DNA from: an uncultured Ruminococcus sp.
GTDB taxonomy: Bacteria; Bacillota; Clostridia; Oscillospirales; Ruminococcaceae
Length of the DNA stretch: 62,278 nt
Assembly (NCBI GenBank): GCA_900541495.1
Contig: UQKC01000006.1
Coordinates: forward strand, 1-62,278
Direction of reading: 5' to 3'
A model generated the notes under the pieces. The model was given only the letters and a program-made list of their open reading frames with translations, did not search any database and was not told where the DNA came from. Every line of letters begins with the position of its first letter. The first letter of the stretch is position 1. The translations under genes were made by a program, and so were the position numbers. This document shows positions 16,641 through 23,974 of the stretch, one piece after another.

Positions 16641-17300
16641 TTACTTGTTCTGACCGAATTTGAGATTGCCGAATTTGCTTTCGCCGCTTGACTGGTTGCT
16701 TTCAAACGGGAAACCTGTTCTTTCTCTTTTTACGGAAGAAGTATCAACAACTCTTGTTGCTTCCATATTTACGGGAGCGGGCTCAGCCTTTGGCTGTTCA
16801 GCAGGCTTTTCTTCGACAGCTGTCGGAGTGGGAGCTTCTTCTTCGCCTTCATCTTCAAATTCGGGGATAGATGTTATCTGTTCAAGGTGAGCCTTGTACA
16901 TTGTAAGAAGATTCTGCTTGAAATCGGAAACTTCCTGCTGCATCTTAGCAAGGCAGTGCTTTTCCTTTTCGAGCTGAACTCTTGTATTTCCGATGATCCC
17001 CTCTGCCTTGACATGAGCCTCGGCAATGATCTTGTCGGCATTTTCGTGAGCTTCCTGAACGACAGCTCTTCCCTGCTTCTGTGCGCCGATAAGGGCGTCC
17101 TTGAGAGCATCTTCGTCCTTTTTATATTCTCTTACGCTTTCAACAAGAACTTCGATCTTCTTCTCGATCTCTTCCTTGTCTTTCTGCATCTGAGTTATCT
17201 GGAGTGCGATCTCACGGAGAAAATCGTCAACTTCTTCAGGCTTGTAGCCGGGTCTTGTCTGTTCAAATTTTTTATTATTGATATCCTTAGCTGTAAGCAT
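16641..17300 (-). CDS. divIVA: DivIVA-domain protein
   Basis: Coiled-coil protein that binds curved membrane at septa and poles and organises division or polar growth. The N-terminal MLTAKDINNKKF...PGYKPEEVDDFL is the DivIVA membrane-binding signature; residues ~30-150 are heptad-rich; the tail is Glu/Pro-rich and ends in a Phe/Gly/Lys stretch. Start placed at MLTAKD (ATG 17300), the usual family start, though the AAAGGA is about 12 nt away. ATG 17312 (MVKK) lies almost on that site, so initiation is not certain. Gene order ylmH-divIVA-ileS is conserved in Firmicutes. Confidence 0.9.
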   Translation of the reverse strand: MLTAKDINNKKFEQTRPGYKPEEVDDFLREIALQITQMQKDKEEIEKKIEVLVESVREYKKDEDALKDALIGAQKQGRAVVQEAHENADKIIAEAHVKAEGIIGNTRVQLEKEKHCLAKMQQEVSDFKQNLLTMYKAHLEQITSIPEFEDEGEEEAPTPTAVEEKPAEQPKAEPAPVNMEATRVVDTSSVKRERTGFPFESNQSSGESKFGNLKFGQNK

Positions 17301-17366
17301 TTTTTTGACCATTCCTTTCTGAATTCCGTCCAAAACAGAACTCTTAGTCTGAAACAATTCAAACCT

Positions 17367-18146
17367 TTAAATATATTTCTTTATCGTGATATGTATTCTG
17401 TCTCTCTTTGTAGTGCCGTTTATGCTGGTGAAAATAAATTTGCCGTGACCTCTTGCGGAAAAAACATCACCGCAGTTCATTTCTTTGCTGACTGATTCGC
17501 AGGGTCGTGAATTGATCATAACATTACCGCTTCTTATAAGCTGTGCTGTTTTTTCACGGCTCAGTTTCAAAGCAAGGCTTATTACACAGTCTGCACGAAG
17601 TGATGAAACCGTTCCCGAAATTTCCTTAAAGCTTTCGTTGGGCTTTATTTTGGGTGAAGAATTCACACTTATTTTTACGCCCTCCGAACCTATCTTTTTA
17701 ACTTCGTTCATTATCGTATCGGCAATAGTATTGTAAACAAAAGCTACTGTAAGTCCGTCATTTACAATGATATCCCCGATCATATTCCTGTTTATTCCAC
17801 AGGACATAAATGAACCGAGAAAATCACGGTGAGAAAGCTTTTTTTCGCTCCGATATCTTATTTCAAGTGCCGTTATCGGAAAATCCGACAGTTCACACTC
17901 GGAATACGGAGGGTAAACGCCAAGAACACATCTTGAAGCTTCGTCAAATCCGCCGTAAAAGCAGTAATTCTCAAAGCCAATGTTTCCAAGTACAGAACGA
18001 GCTATCTCAACCTGATTTCCGTCAAGAAATGCTGTAAATCTCGGTATATATTTTCTTTCGCAGATGTCAATGATATCCGCAGTATGCGAAGCAAACAGCC
18101 TGTCCTCATCGGATAATCTGTCAAAGTATGGACCCGAAAGCTTCAT
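17367..18146 (-). CDS. ylmH: YlmH-like S4-domain RNA-binding protein
   Basis: 259 residues with a C-terminal S4 domain (LSREKTAQLIRSGNVMINS; residues ~195-240) and an N-terminal part of the YlmH type (FLDGNQVEIARSVL, YPPYSEC). YlmH proteins bind RNA/ribosomes and have been linked to translation quality control in Bacillus. Start ATG overlaps the sepF stop by one base (TGATG). It belongs to the conserved yggS-sepF-ylmH-divIVA row beside the division genes; ylmG/yggT, often found here, is absent. Confidence 0.88.
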   Translation of the reverse strand: MKLSGPYFDRLSDEDRLFASHTADIIDICERKYIPRFTAFLDGNQVEIARSVLGNIGFENYCFYGGFDEASRCVLGVYPPYSECELSDFPITALEIRYRSEKKLSHRDFLGSFMSCGINRNMIGDIIVNDGLTVAFVYNTIADTIMNEVKKIGSEGVKISVNSSPKIKPNESFKEISGTVSSLRADCVISLALKLSREKTAQLIRSGNVMINSRPCESVSKEMNCGDVFSARGHGKFIFTSINGTTKRDRIHITIKKYI

Positions 18147-18571
18147 CAGATGATAACGCCGTTGTTTTCGAGTTCACCTACGAGATCTTCGCCGACAAAT
18201 CCAACATTGTAAGGTGTGATGATGAATGTATTGTTTGCAACAGGCTTGATGTTTCCGCCATTTGCATAGGCAACGCCGCCGAGAAAGTCGATAATTCTTC
18301 TTGTAACGTCAGGTGTTGTAGATTCAAGGTTGAGTACAACAGTCTTCTTGGAGTTAAGGTGATTAGCAATCTCCTTTGTATCGGCAAATACCTCAGGCTT
18401 TACAAGAATGACCTGAAGCTGTGCAGTTGCGCTGATATTTACGACTCTGTTTGTCTTAGGGTCGTCATCTCTGTCATAATTATTGGGCTGTTCGTTTACA
18501 TAATCATCGGAGCGATCGTCGTCCTCCGCACCCATTCCGATTGCTTCTTTAATAGTATCAAGAAATCCCAT
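18146..18571 (-). CDS. sepF: Cell division protein SepF
   Basis: 141 residues. The short N-terminal MGFLDTIKEAIGMG is the membrane-binding amphipathic helix of SepF; an acidic Asp-rich linker follows. The C-terminal SepF (DUF552) domain carries VILVKPEVFADTKEIANHL, then DVTRRIIDFLGGVAYANGG and FIITP. SepF anchors FtsZ filaments at the septum. AGAGAGGATG precedes the ATG. The overlap with ylmH and the 16-nt gap after yggS mark it as part of one operon. Confidence 0.93.
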   Translation of the reverse strand: MGFLDTIKEAIGMGAEDDDRSDDYVNEQPNNYDRDDDPKTNRVVNISATAQLQVILVKPEVFADTKEIANHLNSKKTVVLNLESTTPDVTRRIIDFLGGVAYANGGNIKPVANNTFIITPYNVGFVGEDLVGELENNGVII

Positions 18572-18587
18572 ATTTTACATCCTCTCT

Positions 18588-19265
18588 TTATTTTCTGGCA
18601 CCAAAAATACCGGAACCAATTCTAACTATATTTGAACCATATTTAATGGCTTCAACGTAATCTGCGGACATTCCCATTGAAAGAATATCCATTGATACGT
18701 TTTCTGCTTTTTTGCTGCCCGTTTCGCAGAAAAGCTCCTGCATTTTTGCGAAATAGACTTCGGAGTTTCCTTTTGGTGGTATCGTCATAAGACCGCAAAG
18801 CTTTATCCCGTGAAGCTCGGACACGCCATAGATAAGCTCGTCCAGCTTTTCGGGTGAAATTCCGAATTTTGATTCTTCCCCGCCAATATTTATCTCGGCA
18901 AGAACTTTCATCACCTTTCCGTTCTTTTCGGCAGCCTTGCTTATTTCTTTTGCAAGGTCAAGGCTGTCAACCGAGTGTATGCACTCAACGGAGTTTATTA
19001 TGTATTTTATCTTATTACTCTGCAAATGTCCGATAAAATGGACTTCGGCAGGCTTGTAGATATCCTTTTTTTCAAGATATTCCTGAACTCTGTTCTCGCC
19101 AAGAAGATCAGCACCGCAGTCAATTACCGTATTCACGATCTCCGCAGGAACGGTTTTCGTGACAGCCATAAGGCGAACGGATTCATCGCTTTTTCGGTAT
19201 TTAGCCTTTGCTTCCTGAACGTTGAACAACGCTCTTCGGTAGTTTTCACAAGCATCATTATTCAT
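18588..19265 (-). CDS. YggS/PLPBP-family pyridoxal-phosphate-binding protein (YlmE)
   Basis: 225-residue single-domain PLP protein that handles free pyridoxal phosphate rather than catalysing a known reaction. Lys in VRLMAVTKTVPAEIV should bind PLP; HFIGHLQSNKIK, GLMTIPP and LSMGMSADYVEAI are the other family blocks. Two starts are possible: ATG 19265, which overlaps the upstream stop by 8 nt (ATGAATAA), and ATG 19277, which lies directly on GGAG. I chose 19265 from the overlap pattern. It corresponds to ylmE in the ylm-sepF cluster. Confidence 0.92.
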   Translation of the reverse strand: MNNDACENYRRALFNVQEAKAKYRKSDESVRLMAVTKTVPAEIVNTVIDCGADLLGENRVQEYLEKKDIYKPAEVHFIGHLQSNKIKYIINSVECIHSVDSLDLAKEISKAAEKNGKVMKVLAEINIGGEESKFGISPEKLDELIYGVSELHGIKLCGLMTIPPKGNSEVYFAKMQELFCETGSKKAENVSMDILSMGMSADYVEAIKYGSNIVRIGSGIFGARK

Positions 19266-20589
19266 TTGCCGCTTCATCTCCGTTAGTTTCTACTGTCACC
19301 GAAACAGATGCAGCAGTTGTTTCGGGAGTTGTCGTTTCTTCCGACTGTTCTTCCGTACTTGCTGTTGTTACCTGTTCCATTACCTCTGCAGGTATCTCAC
19401 CGTTTAAGATAATATCTTCATAAACGCTGATATAGCTTGTATCAGAGGTAATTGCAGACAGGAGATATTCATCGCATTCGTATATAACATCAACTTTTTT
19501 AAAGGCAATTCGCTGTCCAAGAAGAACATAAACGCCCTTTTCGTTGTTTTTGTTGAATCTTACAGCCTCTCTCGGCACTTTTATACCGTTAAAGTCGTCG
19601 AGGATTATCTCAACTCTTTCGGTGCGGTACTGGACGAGGTTGAAATTCAGCTTTTCGCATGATAAAACAATAACGCACTCCTCGGGGGCATCGGTTTCGA
19701 TAACATCTGTAATCTTCGCTGTGAGAAGATCCGGTGTAGATGAAAGCTTTACCTTGACCTCTTTACCGGGATTGAACGAAGCGTCTTTCGGATTAACTAT
19801 TCCTACAAGATTCCATTCATAATCATCAACTATTTTTCCGACCGCTTTTTTTGAAACTTTTGCTGCGTTGTAGCCGTCATTTTTTATGACTTCTTTTATG
19901 TCATCGGCTGTTATGGAAGAAAGCCTGTCCGTTGAAAGGATATCTTCATATCCGTCAACATAGCTGATAAAATATCCCGAATTTGGGACGGTTATGATAT
20001 CAATAGGATTGTTCTGCTTTGCCTCAAGAAGCTTTATCTGCTTTTCGAGCTGTTCTATCCTATCGTTGTAATCTGTTTCTTCGCCGATAACGATCTGATA
20101 AATTCCCATAAGCATTTGGAAATCATCACTTTCCGATCTTAAGGAACTAAGGTCGTTTCTTGCGGCGAGTGTTGTGATCGTGCGGTATTTTTCATCAATA
20201 AGACTTGAAATGAACTCTGGCTGTGCAACTACTGTCGTGCCCGGACTTTGTTCTTTTTTCAATATCTCAACTTCATTTTTTAGATTTTCGATCTGTTGAT
20301 TGATATAAATATCATTTGCGGATCTGTACACATACGCAACGACAGAATCTTTGGCAACTTTGCTTCCGTCTGAGGACGGATAGCTCAGAACACCGCTTTT
20401 GCCACCGCTGACGACGGTTTCGTTTCTGACATAAACGCCGTTGAAAGTGACCTTTTCAGCAGAGGAATAGACCGTAGCGGTTTCTGTCGTGTAATCATCT
20501 TCAAAAACCTGAACAAACTGATGAAAGACCGTAACGAGCATAAAGATCGAAAGGATAAGAACAAGAACTTTTCCCGTAATTGTATCCAT
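19258..20589 (-). CDS. HlyD-like membrane-anchored adaptor protein
   Basis: 443 residues: one N-terminal transmembrane helix (residues ~6-26), a biotinyl-lipoyl-like hairpin segment (GVYVRNETVVSGGKSGVLSY), a coiled coil of ~90 residues (IENLKNEVEILKKEQ; DRIEQLEKQIKLLEAKQ), and a second barrel half (VPNSGYFISYVDGYED). A beta domain and a Thr/Glu-rich tail follow. This is the layout of HlyD/RND adaptor proteins, but no export ATPase or permease is nearby. Instead it sits between hfq and the ylm/sepF division cluster. The position suggests an envelope or division role; that is inference. Confidence 0.75.
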   Translation of the reverse strand: MDTITGKVLVLILSIFMLVTVFHQFVQVFEDDYTTETATVYSSAEKVTFNGVYVRNETVVSGGKSGVLSYPSSDGSKVAKDSVVAYVYRSANDIYINQQIENLKNEVEILKKEQSPGTTVVAQPEFISSLIDEKYRTITTLAARNDLSSLRSESDDFQMLMGIYQIVIGEETDYNDRIEQLEKQIKLLEAKQNNPIDIITVPNSGYFISYVDGYEDILSTDRLSSITADDIKEVIKNDGYNAAKVSKKAVGKIVDDYEWNLVGIVNPKDASFNPGKEVKVKLSSTPDLLTAKITDVIETDAPEECVIVLSCEKLNFNLVQYRTERVEIILDDFNGIKVPREAVRFNKNNEKGVYVLLGQRIAFKKVDVIYECDEYLLSAITSDTSYISVYEDIILNGEIPAEVMEQVTTASTEEQSEETTTPETTAASVSVTVETNGDEAANE

Positions 20590-20610
20590 ATTACTCTCCC
20601 GAATGAAGAA

Positions 20611-20841
20611 TTACTGTTCGGAATCAAGTATCGGGATAGGCTTGCTAGGAACTATCGTTGAGATAGCGTGTTTGAAAACAAGCTCCTGCTTGCCATCGCA
20701 GTCAAGAATTACCGTGTAGTTATCAAAACCCTTTACGATACCCTTGAACTGGAAGCCATTCGTGAGGATAAAAGTAACATATATCTTATCTTTTCGTGCC
20801 TGATTGAGAAAAACGTCTTGTAGATTCATATTCTTATTCAT
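20611..20841 (-). CDS. hfq: RNA chaperone Hfq
   Basis: 76-residue Sm-like protein forming hexamers that bind small RNAs and A-rich tails. The Sm1 motif (VTFILTNGFQFKGIVKGFDNY) and the Sm2 motif (LVFKHAISTIVP, variant of YKHAIST) are intact. ATG 20841 is chosen because AAGGAG is 8 nt upstream; the in-frame GTG at 20850 overlaps that site. It has its own extended -10 promoter at the end of miaA and leads the long hfq-ylm-ileS-transketolase row. Confidence 0.95.
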   Translation of the reverse strand: MNKNMNLQDVFLNQARKDKIYVTFILTNGFQFKGIVKGFDNYTVILDCDGKQELVFKHAISTIVPSKPIPILDSEQ

Positions 20842-20927
20842 TGCTATCACTCCTTAGGATCATGCGCACGTGTCAACGATTTGTTAACTTTTGAAATTGC
20901 ATAATGATCATTTCATACACACAGTAT

Positions 20928-20936
20928 ATTATATCA
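20928..20936 (-). promoter_or_regulatory. Extended -10 promoter before hfq
   Basis: Minus-strand TGATATAAT overlapping the miaA stop codon, about 87 nt before the hfq start. No good -35 box is seen, as expected for an extended -10 type. Confidence 0.5.
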
Positions 20937-21878
20937 CAAAATTTCAGTTTTGGCTACTATTTTTTTACATTCTGCAATAATTGTACTAAATGCTGTATCT
21001 TCTTCGATTTCGACCCACCGAATTCGTTCATCTCGACGAAACCAAGTAAGCTGACGCTTTGCATAATTTCGCGAATATTGTTTGATTTTGTTAATACATT
21101 CCTCTTTTGGTTTTGTTCCCTCAAAATATGGAATAAATTCCTTGTAACCAATTGCCTGGCAGGCTGTTCCAAGTTTTTCGTTTACGTAAACGGCGCGGCA
21201 CTCCTCAATAAGACCTTTTTCGAGCATAATATCCACTCGCCTGTTTATTCTGTCATAAAGAACACTTCTGTCTTTGTAAGTCAAGCCGATCATACACGCA
21301 TTGTAAAGACTGTCCTGCATACGGTTGAGTTCCTTATGTTTGCTGAATGGGATCCCCGTTACCTCATAAACTTCCAACGCGCGGATAATTCTGACAAGAT
21401 TTGCGGCGGGTATCTTTTCGGCGGCCTCGGGGTCAACTTTGCGAAGCCTTTCAAGCATCGCTTCATTTCCGATTCGCTCAGCTTCTTCTGTAAGCTTTCT
21501 GCGAACGCTGCCGTCTGTTATAGCATTGTCGAAGTTTATGTTATCTATAAGTGAAGAAACATAAAGTCCCGTTCCTCCGACCAGTATGGGGAGTTTCCCT
21601 CTTGCGGCTATATCCTCTATCTTTTGCTGAGCAAGTTTGACATATTCCGCAACACTGAATGATGAAGTAGGCTCTAACTCGCTTATAAGATGATGAGGTA
21701 TCCCCTGCATCTCTTCTTCATCGGGCTTTGCGGTCGCAATGTCCATGCCTTTATATATCTGCATTGAGTCGGCTGAAACGACTTCACCGTTGTATTCTTT
21801 TGCAAGTTCGATGCCGACCGCGGTTTTTCCCGAAGCTGTCGGACCTACTACCGCGATCAAAGGCTGTTTCTTTTCCAT
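20934..21878 (-). CDS. miaA: tRNA dimethylallyltransferase
   Basis: Adds a dimethylallyl group to A37 of tRNAs reading UNN codons; MiaB, coded 5 kb upstream in the same cluster, then methylthiolates it. 314 residues with the P-loop GPTASGKTAVGIEL (residues ~12-25), the VSADSMQIYKGMDIATAKP substrate segment, LVGGTGLYV, and the tRNA-binding CQAIGYKEF and RQLTWFRRD blocks. Its start overlaps the mutL stop by one base. mutL-miaA-hfq order is conserved across many bacteria. Confidence 0.96.
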   Translation of the reverse strand: MEKKQPLIAVVGPTASGKTAVGIELAKEYNGEVVSADSMQIYKGMDIATAKPDEEEMQGIPHHLISELEPTSSFSVAEYVKLAQQKIEDIAARGKLPILVGGTGLYVSSLIDNINFDNAITDGSVRRKLTEEAERIGNEAMLERLRKVDPEAAEKIPAANLVRIIRALEVYEVTGIPFSKHKELNRMQDSLYNACMIGLTYKDRSVLYDRINRRVDIMLEKGLIEECRAVYVNEKLGTACQAIGYKEFIPYFEGTKPKEECINKIKQYSRNYAKRQLTWFRRDERIRWVEIEEDTAFSTIIAECKKIVAKTEIL

Positions 21879-23944
21879 TAAACGATTCTCCTGAATTGTT
21901 TATCAAGTTCATATTTTGTAATCTTAAACATAACGGGTCTGCCGTGAGGACAATAGCGAATACTTTCATTTTCAAGCAAAGTACGAACTATCTCAGCAAG
22001 CTCCTTGGGGCTGTTTTCATCGTTAGCTTTGATTGCAGCTTTGCATGCAAAAGTGTGATACATATCGTCAAGAATAACGGGAAGAGGGTTGTTGCGGTTA
22101 TTGCTGAAATTGCTCGCCAGTTCAATAATAAGATCGGCAGGGTCACAGCCGTCAAGCATTGCAGGTATACCGTTTACACTGACGGAAGTATTGCGCTTTT
22201 CCGTAAATGAAAAACCAAGGTCAAATGCTGTCTGCTTATTCTGAATAAGAGCATCAAATTCCTCATTTGAAAGCATAACATCGATCGGTTCAAGCATCAT
22301 CTGACACTGGAGATTCTGCTGACCTGCTTTGAGCTTTTCAAAGAGTATTCTTTCATGAGCCGCGTGTTTGTCAACGAAGATAACTTCCTTGTCGACTTCG
22401 GCAATGATATACTCTTTGAAAGCTTCACCTATGATGCGGAAGAAAATCTCCTTTTTAGGCTGTTCAATGATAGGTGCTTGCTCGTTTATGTATTTGTAAC
22501 CGCCGCTATGCTCGGGAATATCAGGGATTTGGGGTTCGGGGATATCCTCAGGCGGTTCAACGGTATATGGTATCTCAGTCTGAGAGCTGTCGTTTTTATA
22601 GTCATTATATTCGACCTGAACAGATACATTTTTCTGTGGTATTGGTTCGGAAACAGAAGGCTTTGGCGTTGTCCAGGGCAGATCCGCATAACTGCCCGTC
22701 GGCTTAGAAGTGTTTACCGAAGCAACTCCCATAACGGGAACATTCTCTCTCCTGCCGACAAGATCGCTTACTTCGTTTACACGAAGCGGCTGTTCGGGAC
22801 GTTCAGACTGTGAAAAATGCTGAACGGATGCAGCAGGTTCAGCTTGCTTTCGCTGCTCTGTATTGAACATAAGCTGTGTGCCGATATTATAGCTTTCGGG
22901 AAGCGGTTTTGTATAATCGGGTATTGGCTGCTTTATCTCGATGTTCATCGGCTCTGAATTATTGTGTATAGCAGTTTTTACCGAGAAATAAATGCTGTCA
23001 TGGATAAGTCTGTCATCATTGAAGCGGACCTCGATTTTTGCAGGGTGAACATTGACATCGAGCATCACAGGTGAAACTTCCATAAGCAGAACGCAGGCAG
23101 GAAATTTTCCCTCCATTATGCAGTTCTGATAAGCTTCTTCAAGCGCGTATGAGCAAGTATAAGACTTGACATATCTGCCGTTCACGAAGAAATACTGAAA
23201 ATTGCGCTTAGGTCTGCCTTTTATCGGCTTTACCGTGAAGCCTTTTATCTTCACGCCGTTAAGCTTGTATTTTACGGGAATGAGTGATTCAGCAAAGTCC
23301 TTTCCCATAACGGAGTATATCGAAGAATAAAGGTCGCCGTCGCCCGGGGTAATAAAATCCTGATTGTTGTTTCTTATGAATTTAAATGCAATTTCAGGGT
23401 GAGAAACGGCAATTTTGCTCGTTATATCCGATATCGCATTGCCCTCGGCAACGTCTTTTTTCAGAAATTTAAGTCGGGCGGGAACATTAAAGAAAATATC
23501 ACGGATAATTATAGTTGTACCGTCAGGACAGCCTGTCTGTTCGTTCAGTTTTTCTTCCGAACCCTCTATGATATAGTGAGTTCCGTACATACTTCCTGCG
23601 ACCTTGGTCAGAACCTCGACCCTTGCAACAGCGCATATCGAAGCAAGCGCTTCGCCGCGGAATCCAAGCGTATTTATGCTGTTAAGGTCTTCCTTAGAGC
23701 TGATCTTGCTTGTTGCGTGACGAAGAAAAGCCATTGGAACGTCTTCGGGTTCCATTCCGCAGCCGTTATCGGTGATGCGTATATACGAAATGCCGCCGTT
23801 TTTTATCTCAATAGTGATATTATCAGCACCGCTGTCTATCGAATTTTCGATAAGCTCTTTTATAACGGAGCTTGGACGCTCAATAACTTCACCTGCGGCA
23901 ATAAGCTCCGAGGTTTCTTTCTGAAGTAGATTTATTCTTCCCAT
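21878..23944 (-). CDS. mutL: DNA mismatch repair protein MutL
   Basis: 688 residues. The N-terminal GHKL ATPase shows ELIENSIDSGADNI, DNGCGM and TLGFRGEAL. A long, Pro/Gln-rich linker spans about residues 330-500. The C-terminal domain has the endonuclease metal motif as DKHAAHERILFE (consensus DQHA(X)2E(X)4E), plus CPHGRP near the end. This is therefore the nicking type of MutL, fitting a genome without MutH. It lies 30 nt after mutS and overlaps miaA by one base. Confidence 0.96.
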   Translation of the reverse strand: MGRINLLQKETSELIAAGEVIERPSSVIKELIENSIDSGADNITIEIKNGGISYIRITDNGCGMEPEDVPMAFLRHATSKISSKEDLNSINTLGFRGEALASICAVARVEVLTKVAGSMYGTHYIIEGSEEKLNEQTGCPDGTTIIIRDIFFNVPARLKFLKKDVAEGNAISDITSKIAVSHPEIAFKFIRNNNQDFITPGDGDLYSSIYSVMGKDFAESLIPVKYKLNGVKIKGFTVKPIKGRPKRNFQYFFVNGRYVKSYTCSYALEEAYQNCIMEGKFPACVLLMEVSPVMLDVNVHPAKIEVRFNDDRLIHDSIYFSVKTAIHNNSEPMNIEIKQPIPDYTKPLPESYNIGTQLMFNTEQRKQAEPAASVQHFSQSERPEQPLRVNEVSDLVGRRENVPVMGVASVNTSKPTGSYADLPWTTPKPSVSEPIPQKNVSVQVEYNDYKNDSSQTEIPYTVEPPEDIPEPQIPDIPEHSGGYKYINEQAPIIEQPKKEIFFRIIGEAFKEYIIAEVDKEVIFVDKHAAHERILFEKLKAGQQNLQCQMMLEPIDVMLSNEEFDALIQNKQTAFDLGFSFTEKRNTSVSVNGIPAMLDGCDPADLIIELASNFSNNRNNPLPVILDDMYHTFACKAAIKANDENSPKELAEIVRTLLENESIRYCPHGRPVMFKITKYELDKQFRRIV

Positions 23945-23974
23945 TTTATCTCCATTTTAAAGCGTTTGAAACTC

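Noticed and set aside
20860..20890. TTGACA-like -35 box before hfq (GTTGACACGTG)
   Set aside because: The ribosome site follows within a dozen bases, leaving no room for a -10 box and transcript start.
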